A DNA stretch of 64,000 nucleotides from Diorhabda sublineata (lineage: Eukaryota; Arthropoda; Insecta; Coleoptera; Chrysomelidae), in NCBI RefSeq assembly GCF_026230105.1, contig NC_079480.1:23540488-23604487 (forward strand), given 5' to 3'. Every line of letters begins with the position of its first letter. Position 1 is the first letter of the stretch. The notes under the pieces were generated by a model. That model was given only the letters and a program-made list of their open reading frames with translations, did not search any database and had not been told where the DNA came from. Positions 21,666-33,479 of this stretch are shown here, one piece after another. A program made the position numbers and the translations under genes.

Positions 21666-23561
21666 AGTCGATTTCTAAAGTTCATTTCATTTAAAAAACA
21701 ATAATACAAACGAAACATTAATATTTCAAGTCTAGACTATCGTATTCTATGGTTTCAAACAAATACTCAAGCAGGTTTTTGAGACCTTGTTAAAACCATT
21801 CTTTGAGCTTGGATTCAAAGTTTTTCTACCACGGATTCTCATTTAAGGATACAAAGCAAAACTGTATATTACAGATGCAATAAACAGCTTACTAATATGG
21901 ACATCCATGTTGGAAAAAATAAGGATTCCTATATGGGAACCATATCCAAATGAAATGCTTGAATCGACGGGTTCTGGTAATTGTTCTCAATTTGAATACC
22001 GATTTAATCTCATCGACCAATAAAACGATCATCTTGTACCTCTACAAGTATAATTACTTTAGGAATAGAGCGCAACCCTTTTATTTCGAATTTTGACGTA
22101 ATTTAGATACAGAAACGGTGATTTCGTGATCATAACTAATAGTCTCTGGAGCACTAAAACTTGACAATATACCGAAACCCGTGGATGAGTCACGCATTTA
22201 TGTATGTAACAATTTATTATATCACCGACCTCCAAAAAAAAAAAAAAAAGTTTAACATGAATAATTTGTATCGTTATATATTTTTAGACGGCGCCATCTG
22301 AAAGTTGTTCGTTCTGCATTCATTTACATACCGAAAGTTGCGTTTTGAGTGTTCCATGTTGTGACAGTTCCGTACTGCAAAACACTTTCGGGACGCTCTG
22401 GAGTAGACAACTTTAACAGTTGACAGTTTCACTTCGATGACACAAACACATCTACAAATTGTATCGAAATCACTAACACATCCACAGAGATTCTATCAAC
22501 ATCTAAATATTAATAATTGTCTTGAAGGTACAATCAACAACAACAACTTTTGGCAAATAATTAATAAATTGATATTGACATTGCGAATATCATTAAATAC
22601 ATTATACAAATACAATAAATAAAATGTTTATAATTCTCATTATTTATTTTCTTTCCTCGGTGTAATTGAAAAAGTTTTGGATCTTATGCGTCGTCTAAAA
22701 AATGTTGTGTACGCCGCGACTGAAATACTACTTTCAGTCCTTGGCACACAAATAACTATTATATATCACAAGATTTCAAATTAATGATTAGAAGGTATAT
22801 TTTTGCAGCCGTTTGAGATACGTTTCATCTTGTCCAGGAAAACTTTTTTCCATGAAAGTAATTTTTTGTTTGAATGAGATATTGGAGCAAGTTAAAAACC
22901 GAGTTAACTTCTCTTGGAAACCAAAGAGTTAAAGAAAAAATCAAATGTCTTGATACATCTGTGGAGAGGTTGAGTAGTACTAAGATTTACAAAATGATGA
23001 CGGCGGTGCTTACTTCAGAATTTCTGGGTGTTGAATTTGCAACACTTTCCTGTTTAGTTGTTTATTCAAAATTTGAAATTTGGAGTACTTCTGAATATCA
23101 GATGTGACGCGAAGGTCATTTCTGAAGTCACACCAGCGCCAAGCATTCGTTCAAGTTTTTCCATTTTTTATAAGTCATAAAAACGTTCGTTATATATTTG
23201 TATCAAAATTTCCTGATCTTCTGAGTAAGTGGAAACCTAATACAATAGCTGTTAAGCTATTGTATAATTCTATATTAAGTAAAATTTAATTCAGAGATGA
23301 TGTTAAAAATATGGTGCGAGGAATTTTTTCTATACAAGCTCAAAGTATGGTTTTACCGAAATGGCCAACAGAAATGCAGAATTTTAGCCGCTCAGATTGA
23401 GTTTTTCATTTATTTTGTTCTGTATCTGTTTATTCCAATCATAAACTTTACATATCTTGTACAAATTGATCTACCATCTATTTTTCTTGTAAAATTTCGT
23501 CGACGAGGTTATTTATTTTTAATGTTTCTTAATTTTTAACTTCCTTCTTCCTTTTAATTTT
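21666..23561. other. Intergenic DNA with a short hairpin
   Basis: The segment has a 16-A run near 22,225-22,241 and an AT-rich perfect hairpin near 23,249-23,272 (arms tacaatagc/gctattgta). Several 60-80 codon plus-strand frames occur at 22.4-23.54 kb but overlap loosely, lack domains and are not supported as genes. Confidence 0.4.
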
Positions 23562-24564
23562 TATACAGGGTATTCCATGACGACTTGAAACTAACTGTAT
23601 ATGGCAAAATAGTCATAGTAGAATGAAAATTGGGTTTTGGATACTATCTTTTTAACTAAAATATTTTCACAGACGGAAAGTTTGAAATCTACTGTAACTT
23701 TGTTATTTTAAATATAACACCCTGTATATTTATGTATTTTTGAAATTTACGTAAAATTTTAGTACACTTTTGTCTTAGAACTTTTTTCGAATAGTGCATA
23801 CTTTTTGACTTATTAATTTTTTTGTAAAAAATTTGACCGTTGCAGACCCTTATAAATTATTTTTTTACGAGGGTACTCTTAAGAATATGAAAATGGTTTC
23901 TATTCGGTTGCTTTTAGCAAGATAAGACGTATTTTAATCTATGTTAAAAACTTTTTGATTCTATACAGGGTGTGTATAAAAAGTGTTCAAAATTTAACTT
24001 AATAAATATGAGATTTCTTTATTTTTTTAATAGAACACCTCGGTTTTTCTATTTCAATGCATTCAGGGGTAAAAAATAAGGAAACATCTTGTATACTTCT
24101 CAATATCTAAGCCTTACCGTTATCAGGATATTAAATGTTTTCTGTAAATATCTAGAGATGCTTTTTATACACACCTTGTATAAAATAAAAAAAATTTCAC
24201 CATAGATTCAAATACGTCTGATTTTGCTAAAAACAACCGAACAGAAATTATATTCATGTCCTTAAGGGTATTTTCGTAAAGAAATAATGTATAAGGGTCT
24301 GTAATGGTCAAATTTTTTACAAAAAAATTAATAACTCAAGAAGTATGCATTTTTCGAAAAAAGTTTTAAGACAAAAGTTTACTAAAATTTTACGTAGATT
24401 TCAAAAACGTAATAATATATAGGGTGTTCTATTCAAAATAACAAAGTTACAGTCGACTATTTCAATTAAAAATATCGTATCCAAAAAACCAAATTTTCAA
24501 GATTTTACTATAAGTATTTTGCCATATAAAGAAAGTTTTAATTCGTCCTGGGACACCCAGTATA
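23562..24564. mobile_element. Long-inverted-repeat (foldback) element, 1.0 kb
   Basis: The left end TATACAGGGTATTCCATGAC and the complement of the right end (TATACTGGGTGTCCCAGGAC) start arms of about 420 bp that stay complementary to about 23,982 and 24,160. Corresponding segments include aaaatttgaccgttgcagac with gtctgtaatggtcaaatttt, and gtgtataaaaag with ctttttatacac. The 175-bp loop has no coding sequence. The ends resemble the TACAGGGTG-type termini common in insect MITEs. A transcript through it would fold into a long imperfect hairpin. Confidence 0.8.
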
Positions 24565-24599
24565 TTCCGCCTTTTTTTGATTTATTTTCAATCCTTTTT

Positions 24600-25380
24600 T
24601 CTCTGTTTTCTTCCGTTGATAATTTTTCTAATTACTAATTCCATTCTTTTTCTTCATTGATGTAATTTCACATTATTCTCATTTTCATTCCCAATACAGT
24701 CATTTAGTTATTTTATTTTTATCTTTTTTGTGCTTTCGTTTCTCATTTTTCTAAAATCATCAAAATCATCTTCTTTCATAGTTCGTAGACATTTCAACTG
24801 CACTATTTGTTTCTCTTAAATGTTTATTGTACATTCCCAGTCTTATTTTTCTTTGTTTTTTCGTAGTTGCTTCTCTATTTCTTTTCTGTATTCGTCCTCA
24901 CTGTTTTTCAGTTTCTCCACACTCTATTTTTTGATTTCTATCGTCTCTCTCTCTATATTTACCAGTTTCAATTTCATTTTTACTAAATGATTATCAGTCA
25001 CAACATCTGTTCCTTTGTATGATCTCACGTTTTGTATCTTCTTCTTGATCTATTTGGTTAATCGCGGTGATTCCTGGTAGCATCCACGCAATTAAATGGT
25101 TATTTTATGTAACGAGTGTTTCCCCGCCACACTACTTGAGTACTCTTCCCTATTTTTGCACTAAAATTATCAATAATTATCAATGTATCATCGCATACTT
25201 TAACCAGTTTTTCATAAAATTCATCTTTGTCTTCGTATGTCGCTTCCTCTTCTATTATCATATTTCTTGCAGTACCATTATCACAAATCCTTATATTTGC
25301 TCTTTTATCATTAGTTTTTGGACGTTTTATCCTTATTATTTTTTTTCTTTAGACTTTTTGTCTATGCCTCTGCTTTCATA
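24600..25380 (-). pseudogene. Decayed LINE endonuclease domain
   Basis: The minus strand reads EEATYEDKDEFYEKLVKVCD, DTLIIIDNFSAKIGKSTQVV and, in other frames, VRSYKGTDVVTDNHLV followed by a lysine-rich tail. These match 'EDK.EFYE.L...', 'GDFNAKIG' and 'VRSYRGADVDSDHYLV' of the RTE or 'craniofacial'-type LINE endonuclease. Catalytic residues are altered (DNF for DFN, DN for DH) and the frame is broken, so it is inactive. The plus-strand T-rich open frames here are its shadow. Confidence 0.65.
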
Positions 25381-25629
25381 AATTCCATTTACAATGAATT
25401 TGTTAAATTGTTGTGTCGATTTTAAAATCAATTAATGGATTAAACAAATTTACGATTGATAATCATGTTGTGATTGTAAATATCTGTTGGTATAAATTCG
25501 AGAAGGGTGACATCATCCCAATACTAATGACGTAATTAATTTTAAACGTAGTTGAGTTGAGCTCGTTAGTTAAACGGTGGACACTGATTAGAGGAGATCT
25601 AACTTTCTATAAAGGGGGACGAGAGCTTT

Positions 25630-28010
25630 GAAAATTACTACCGATAATTTGATATATAGACAGTTCAAATATGATTGCCATCTTAATATATAAAAAAATA
25701 TTTGCCAGCTAATCAACTGGAACATAATCTATTGTGTAAATAGTGAAAAAATTATACCAAATAATGTTTAAAATAGCTTTGATAACTTATTTCACAGTGG
25801 TTTAAAAAGCTGAAAACGTGGTTGTAAGTCCAAAAAAGTCATGAAATAGTTGTAGTAAAGAATGGTAGGGAGTAAATTTTGACGACAGATTCGTAATTAG
25901 CGACCTAAAAACCCCCGTATACCGAATTTCAGGATCATTAAGGCCCGGCTTAATGACATTTTCAATCGCCATTTTATTTTAAATAAACTATTGACGGATT
26001 CGTGATCAATCCCCCCGTATACCGAATTCTGCAACACTGCGGGCCGCTTTCTTAGAACTGTCATTTTATTTTTCAAAAAACTTTTTAAGAATTCGTGATC
26101 AAAAACCTCGAAAATCCCAGAATACTAAATTTCAATAAGAAATAGTGATTTTTCTAGCATTGTTGGCCGCCATTGTGATTTCGCCATTTTGTGTTGCAAA
26201 AACTTTTGAAAGATTCGTAATCAGAGAATACCGATAATTTGATATATAGACAGTTCAAATACAATTTCCATCTTATCGTATAAAAAATATTTGCTAGCTA
26301 ATCAACTGGAACATAATTTATTGTATGAATTGTAAAAAAAATTATACCAAATGACATTACAAATCTAAGCTTTGATAATTCATTGCATAGTAGTTCCAAA
26401 ATGCTGAAAACGTGGCTGAAACTCCAAAAAAGTCACCGAGTGGAAAACGTGCAATTAATAACTTTCCGCCATTTGTAAGTCGACAATTTTTTTTTTTTTA
26501 AATTTTAACGACAGATTTGTAATCAACGAACTAAAAACCCCCGTATACCGAATTTCAGGATCATTAAGGCCCGGCTTAATGACATTTTCAATCGCCATTT
26601 TGTTTTAAATAGACTATTGACGAATTCGTGATCAATCCCCGTATACCGAATTCTGCAACACTGCGGGCCGCTTTCTTAGAACTGTCATTTTATTTTTCAA
26701 AAAACTTTTTAAGAATTCGTGATCAAAAACCTCGAAAATCCCCGAATACTAAACTTCAATAAGAAATAGTGATTTTTCTAGCATTGTTGGCCGCCATTGT
26801 GATTTCGCCATTTTGTGTTTCAAAATATGTTGAAAAATTCGTAATCAGAGAATACCGATAATTTGATATATAGACAGTGCAAATACAATTTCCATCTTAT
26901 CGTATAAAAAATATTTGCTAGCTAATCAACTGGAATATAATTTATTGTATGAATTGTGAAAAAAATTATACCAAATGACATTTCAAATCTAAGCTTTGAT
27001 AATTCATTCCACAGTGGTTCCAAAATGCTGAAAACGTAGCTGAAACTCCAAAAAAGTCACCGAGTAGAAAACGTGCAATTAATAACATTCCGCCATTTGT
27101 AAGTCGACAATTTTCTTTAAAAATTTTAACGACAGATTTGTAATCAACGAACTAAAAACCCCCGTATACTGAATTTCAAGATAATTAAGGCCAGGCTTAA
27201 TGACATTTTCAATCGCCATTTTGTTTTAAATAGACTATTGACGAATTCGTGATCAATCCCCGTATACCGAATTCTGCAACACTGCGGGCCGCTTTCTTAG
27301 AACTGTCATTTTATTTTTCAAAAAACTTTTCAAGAATTCGTGATCAAAAACCTCGAAAATCCCCGAATACTAAATTTCAATAAGAAATAGTGATTTTTCT
27401 AGCATTGTTGGCCGCCATTGTGATTTCGCCATTTTGTGTTTCAAAATATGTTGAAAAATTCGTAATCAGAGACTACCGATAATTTGATATATAGACAGTT
27501 CAAATTCAATTTCCATCTTATCGTATAAAAAATATTTGCTAGCTAATCAACTGGAATATAATTTATTGTATGAATTGTAAAAAAAATTATACCAAATGAC
27601 ATTTCAAATCTAAGCTTTGATAATTCATTTCACAGTGGTTCCAAAATGCTGAAAACGTAGCTGAAACTCCAAAAAAGTCACCGAGTGGAAAACGTGCAAT
27701 TAATAACTTTCCGCCATTTGTAAGTCGACAATTTTTTTCTAAATTTTGACGACGGATTCGTGATTAGCGACCTAAAAACCCCTGTATACCGAATTTCAGG
27801 ATCATTAAGGCCCGGCTTAATGACACTTTCAATCGCCATTTTATTTTAAATAAACTATTGACGGATTCGTGATCAATCCCCCCGTATACCGAATTCCGCT
27901 TTCTTAGAACTGTCATTTTATTTTTCAAAAACTGTTTAAGAATTCGTGATCAAAAACCTCGAAATTCCGGGATACAAAATTTCAATAAAAAATAGTGAGT
28001 GACTTTGAAA
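25630..28010 (+). repeat. 621-bp tandem repeat, about 3.8 copies, with older subrepeats
   Basis: Successive copies are spaced 624 and 621 bp (marker gcaacactgcgggccgcttt at 26,031, 26,655 and 27,276). The fourth copy lacks part of that marker and is truncated. Within each copy, a motif of the form ttcgtgatcaa...ccccgtataccgaattt...gccattttgttttaaa recurs three to four times at roughly 105-125 bp in diverged form. The block is therefore a short ancestral tandem repeat that was later amplified as a 621-bp higher-order unit. No coding frame is present. Confidence 0.9.
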
Positions 28011-28685
28011 GACTCATAAAGTTAATAAACGTTTTTTTTTTCGGGGCGATAATCGGGAATCAATTATTTATAAATTATGTTATATTTAAATAGGTTATAG
28101 ACAATATTAAACGTCAATTTCGGGGTATTAATCGAAGCTCTTCTGTCTTCCATGTAAGTCCCTGTCTGATGATTCTTAGGAAGTAATATACGACTCCAAT
28201 TGATTAGAAATATATCTAGTACTCAGATGGGGTTAATAATTAATATTTAAACGTCTCAAAGAATGTAAAAAACATAGTTAATGGGCAATTGGTTTTAATT
28301 TTGAAGACCCTTGAAGATCGTTCGCGTTCACTCGTCCACCAGCGTGAGATATGTAGGTTGAACTTGGAAGTGTCTACGAAACCGAAGTATCTACAAAACG
28401 TAACAGATTGATTGATATGACAATAAAAAGTTTTTCTTCAATTTGAGTGTACAAATAATAAGATAATAAATTTATTTCGTCGGCCATTATTGATATATAC
28501 TAAGTGAAAAAGGGGGAGGTAATTTTATCCGATTTAATCCCTTGTAGGGAGTGCTGCACCGCAACGATAACGAGGTCGATTTGACCGAATGCATTAAAAC
28601 GAAACGTATCCGATCGACGATTCGATCCCGGTAATTTGATTTGAATGAATTTATTCACCAGTTAATTGGGTATTGGATAGTTGAC
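28011..28685. other. Intergenic DNA leading into a putative promoter
   Basis: No gene is seen. From about 28,540 to 28,640 CpG content rises above the background (gcaacgataacgaggtcgat, cgatcgacgattcgatcccg), as often near an insect promoter. Confidence 0.35.
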
Positions 28686-28816
28686 AGGTGGTCATTACAA
28701 ACTGACACACCACCTGGTCTCTTTAAATATGATAGAATAGCGCTGTTACTACGTTTGTTTGACTTCGTATTGATTTTATCAATTATATATTCATCTACAA
28801 ATTTTTCGTCGAGACA
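28686..28816 (+). promoter_or_regulatory. Putative promoter with paired E-boxes and TATA-like box
   Basis: CAGGTG and CACCTG form an inverted pair (acaggtggt / accacctgg) at about 28,684-28,720. They are followed by the TATA-like TTTAAATA at 28,733 and, about 80 bases later, the ATG of a short signal-peptide frame. This is an arrangement-based inference; no conserved initiator is certain. Confidence 0.35.
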
Positions 28817-28873
28817 ATGAGCCTGAATATTTTATTAACATTAATCTTATTATTAGGTTTATCGTTCAGATAA
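28817..28873 (+). CDS. Candidate first exon encoding a signal peptide
   Basis: ATG opens MSLNILLTLILLLGLSFR and then stops. The residues form a textbook hydrophobic signal-peptide core. A donor-like G/GTTTAT lies at about 28,855, after ...LILLL, so the frame could splice onward in phase 1 before reaching the stop. The upstream TATA-like box and E-boxes support a transcription start. Downstream exons were not found: the next 4 kb is satellite. It could be exon 1 of a secreted-protein gene with a long intron, or the orphaned start of a disrupted gene. Confidence 0.3.
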   Translation: MSLNILLTLILLLGLSFR

Positions 28874-28949
28874 TTTGTATAAGATTCTTATCAATTAAAA
28901 GATTAGAAGCTTTTGTAATATCTTTTTATTCTTTGCTCACCAGATCTGG

Positions 28950-31900
28950 TCTGATGCTTACCTAAAAAACTTGCTACTTTGCCAAAATAAGAAGCTTCTT
29001 TCACTACTTCCAAACAAATCCTTCGTCTTCAATCCCTACATAACAATCTAGAATCTGTTTTGTATATCCAAAAGTTTGATTTGCTGCTTTGCAGGATAGA
29101 ACCTTCTTTCACTACTCCCAAACAAATCCTTTGTCTTCAATACCTACATGACAATCTAGAATCTGATTTTGTCCTCTTCGTATATTCAAAATTTGGATTG
29201 CTGCTTTGCAGGATTAGAACCTTCTTTCACTACTTCCAAACAAATCCTTCGTCCTCAATCCCTACACAACAATCTAGAATCTGTTTTGTATATTCAAAAG
29301 TTTGATATGCTGCTTTGCAGGATTAGAACCTTCTTTCACTACTCCCAAATAAATCCTTCGTCTTCAATCCCTACATGACAATCTAGAATCTGATTTTGTC
29401 CTCTTCGTATATTCAAAAGTTTTATTCGCTGCTTTGCAGGATTAGAACCTTCTTTCACTACTCCCAAACAAATCCTTCGTCTTCAATCCCTACATGACAA
29501 TCTAGAATCTGATTTTGTCCTCTTCGTATATTCAAGAGTTTTATTCGCTGCTTTGCAGGATTAGAACCTTCTTTCACTACTCCCAAACAAATCCTTCGTC
29601 TTCAATCACTACATGACAATCTAGAATCTGATTTTATCCTATTCGTACATTCAAAAGTTTGATTTGCTGCTTTGCAGGATTAGAACCTTCTTTCACTACT
29701 CCCAAACAAATCCTTCGTCTTCAATCCATACATGACAATCTAGAATCTGATTTTATCCTATTCGTACATTCAAAAGTTTGATTTGCTGCTTTGCAGGATT
29801 AGAACCTTCTTTCACTACTCCCAAACAAATCCTTCGTCTTCAATCCCTACATGACAATCTAGAATCTGATTTTGTCCTCTTCGTATATTCAAGAGTTTTA
29901 TTCGCTGCTTTGCAGGATTAGAACCTTCTTTCACTACTCCCAAACAAATCCTTCGTCTTCAATCCCTACATGACAATCTAGAATCTGATTTTGTCCTCTT
30001 CGTATATTCAAGAGTTTTATTCGCTGCTTTGCAGGATTAGAACCTTCTTTCACTACTCCCAAACAAATCCTTCGTCTTCAATCACTACATGACAATCTAG
30101 AATCTGATTTTATCCTATTCGTACATTCAAAAGTTTGATTTGCTGCTTTGCAGGATTAGAACCTTCTTTCACTACTCCCAAACAAATCCTTCGTCTTCAA
30201 TCCCTACATGACAATCTAGATTCTGATTTTATCCTATTCGTACATTCAAAAGTTTGATTTGCTGCTTTGCAGGATTAGAACCTTCTTTCACTACTCCCAA
30301 ACAAATCCTTCGTCTTCAATCCATACATGACAATCTAGATTCTGATTTTATCCTATTCGTACATTCAAAAGTTTGATTTGCTGCTTTGCAGGATTAGAAC
30401 CTTCTTTCACTACTCCCAAACAAATCCTTCGTCTTCAATCCATACATGACAATCTAGATTCTGATTTTATCCTATTCGTACATTCAAAAGTTTGATTTGC
30501 TGCTTTGCAGGATAGAACCTTCTTTTACTACTCCCAAACAAATCCTTCGTCTTCAATCCATACATGACAATCTAGATTCTGATTTTATCCTATTCGTACA
30601 TTCAAAAGTTTGATTTGCTGCTTTGCAGGATTAGAACCTTCTTTCACTACTCCCAAACAAATCCTTCGTCTTCAATCCATACATGACAATCTAGATTCTG
30701 ATTTTATCCTATTCGTACATTCAAAAGTTTGATTTGCTGCTTTGCAGGATTGGAACCTTCTTTCACTACTCCCAAACAAATCCTTCGCCTTCAATCTCTA
30801 CATGACAATTTAGAATCTGATTTCATCCTATTCGTACATTCAAAAGTTTGATTTGCTGCTTTGCAGGATAGAACCTTCTTTCACTACTCCCAAACAAATC
30901 CTACGTCTTCAATCCCTACATGACAATCTAGATTCTGATTTTATCCTATTCGTACATTCAAAAGTTTGATTTGCTGCTTTGCAGGATAGAACCTTCTTTC
31001 ACTACTCCCAAACAAATCCTTCGTCTTCAATCCCTACATGACAATCTAGAATCTGATTTTGTCCTCTTCGTATATTCAAAAGTTTGATTTGCTGCTTTGC
31101 AGGATAGAACCTTCTTTTACTACTCCCAAACAAATCCTTCGTCTTCAATCCCTACATGACAATCTAGATTCTGATTTTATCCTATTCGTACATTCAAAAG
31201 TTTGATTTGCTGCTTTGCAGGATAGAACCTTCTTTCACTACTCCCAAACAAATCCTACGTCTTCAATCCCTACATGACAATCTAGATTCTGATTTTATCC
31301 TATTCGTACATTCAAAAGTTTGATTTGCTGCTTTGCAGGATTAGAACCTTCTTTCACTACTCCCAAACAAATCCTTCGCCTTCAATCTCTACATGACAAT
31401 TTAGAATCTGTTTTTGTCCTATTCGTATATTCAAAAGTTTGATTTGCTGCTTTGCAGGATTAGAACCTTCTTTCACTACTCCCAAACAAATCCTTCGTCT
31501 TCAATCCCTACATGACAATCTAGAATCTGATTTTGTCCTCTTCGTATATTCAAGAGTTTTATTCGCTGCTTTGCAGGATTAGAACCTTCTTTCACTACTC
31601 CCAAACAAATCCTTCGTCTTCAATCACTACATGACAATCTAGAATCTGATTTTATCCTATTCGTACATTCAAAAGTTTGATTTGCTGCTTTGCAGGATTA
31701 GAACCTTCTTTCACTACTCCCAAACAAATCCTTCGTCTTCAATCCCTACATGACAATCTAGATTCTGATTTTATCCTATTCGTACATTCAAAAGTTTGAT
31801 TTGCTGCTTTGCAGGATTAGAACCTTCTTTCACTACTCCCAAACAAATCCTTCGTCTTCAATCCATACATGACAATCTAGATTCTGATTTTATCCTATTC

Positions 31901-32970
31901 GTACATTCAAAAGTTTGATTTGCTGCTTTGCAGGATTAGAACCTTCTTTCACTACTCCCAAACAAATCCTTCGTCTTCAATCCATACATGACAATCTAGA
32001 TTCTGATTTTATCCTATTCGTACATTCAAAAGTTTGATTTGCTGCTTTGCAGGATAGAACCTTCTTTCACTACTCCCAAACAAATCCTTCGTCTTCAATC
32101 CATACATGACAATCTAGATTCTGATTTTATCCTATTCGTACATTCAAAAGTTTGATTTGCTGCTTTGCAGGATTAGAACCTTCTTTCACTACTCCCAAAC
32201 AAATCCTTCGTCTTCAATCCATACATGACAATCTAGATTCTGATTTTATCCTATTCGTACATTCAAAAGTTTGATTTGCTGCTTTGCAGGATTAGAACCT
32301 TCTTTCACTACTCCCAAACAAATCCTTCGTCTTCAATCCATACATGACAATCTAGATTCTGATTTTATCCTATTCGTACATTCAAAAGTTTGATTTGCTG
32401 CTTTGCAGGATAGAACCTTCTTTCACTACTCCCAAACAAATCCTTCGTCTTCAATCCATACATGACAATCTAGATTCTGATTTTATCCTATTCGTACATT
32501 CAAAAGTTTGATTTGCTGCTTTGCAGGATTAGAACCTTCTTTCACTACTCCCAAACAAATCCTTCGTCTTCAATCCATACATGACAATCTAGATTCTGAT
32601 TTTATCCTATTCGTACATTCAAAAGTTTGATTTGCTGCTTTGCAGGATTGGAACCTTCTTTCACTACTCCCAAACAAATCCTTCGCCTTCAATCTCTACA
32701 TGACAATTTAGAATCTGATTTCATCCTATTCGTACATTCAAAAGTTTGATTTGCTGCTTTGCAGGATAGAACCTTCTTTCACTACTCCCAAACAAATCCT
32801 ACGTCTTCAATCCCTACATAACAATCTAGAATCTGATTTTGTCCTCTTCGTATATTCAAAAGTTTGATTTGCTGCTTTGCAGGATAGAACCTTCTTTTAC
32901 TACTCCCAAACAAATCCTTCGTCTTCAATCCCTACATGACAATCTAGAATCTGTTTTTGTCCTCTTTGGG
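28950..32970 (+). repeat. 119-bp satellite array, about 34 copies
   Basis: Head-to-tail units contain gatttgctgctttgcaggat, aaccttctttcactactccc, aacaaatccttcgtcttcaa and acatgacaatctaga. The normal period is 119 bp, 118 when gattagaacc is gatagaacc, and about 109-110 bp in early units lacking tgtcctcttc. The first unit (28,950-29,060) and last unit (to about 32,970) are the most diverged, as expected for array edges. Variant patterns recur over about 1.9 kb (gattggaacc near 30,750 and 32,645), indicating block duplication. Every unit carries tttgctgctttgcag/g, which reads like a 3' splice acceptor on the plus strand. Confidence 0.9.
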
Positions 32971-33010
32971 ATCTTCCAAATCAAAAGTTTCATCTTCTGT
33001 ACGGTCTCCA

Positions 33011-33472
33011 TCAATATAATTGATAAATTATCTTTGCCTTCATAAAACGGATTGCATTGAAGTTAAATATGCACTCAACTAATACAAAGGGATGGATCCT
33101 TTTAACTCTTTTGCCCAGCAAGTTATTGACAAGGAGCTGGTTAGTCTTGATATTAACATGATGGTGAAATCTTTCTGGATGACTATTGGCTATTTTTTGG
33201 TCAATAACATCACTTTTCAGGATCCTATGGAGGTGACTATTCCAAATGTAACAAAAGACATCTACTATATTCCCCATGATTGCTAAGTTGCTTGCTTTGG
33301 TGCATCCCCATGGTTGTATGTCTTTTTTTTTCGACACAAACACTTCCTTAAGGTTCTCTATCCTTAATTTCTTCAAGATCGGATCTTCCAGAATATCCTT
33401 CTGATATATATGAATAGAAAATATCTGAATATTGTTTTGAAATGAAAAGATTATGTAGCAGCTTGATGCCAA
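33011..33472 (-). other. Open frame of about 150 codons, unidentified
   Basis: The minus strand is stop-free for 153 codons directly beyond the end of the 119-bp array. It contains ILKKLRIENLKEVFVSKKKD, AIMGNIVDVFCYIWNSHL and HPERFHHHVNIKTNQLLVNN, ending RVKRIHPFVLVECIF...KAKIIYQLY. There is no ATG at the front; the first useful Met is in AIMGNIV. It is longer than expected by chance in DNA this AT-rich and may be a fragment of a retroelement or host gene. I recognise no domain. The plus strand over 33,092-33,286 is also open, so strand assignment is tentative. Confidence 0.3.
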
Positions 33473-33479
33473 ACATTAA

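Noticed and set aside
22437..23539. Run of 60-80 codon plus-strand frames
   Set aside because: They do not join in phase through plausible splice sites and show no recognisable domain.
28165..28190. Hammerhead-ribozyme-like ctgatga core
   Set aside because: The second conserved GAAA core and the three stems could not be found around it.
28950..32970. CRISPR array
   Set aside because: The units are contiguous tandem repeats without unique spacers, in an animal genome.
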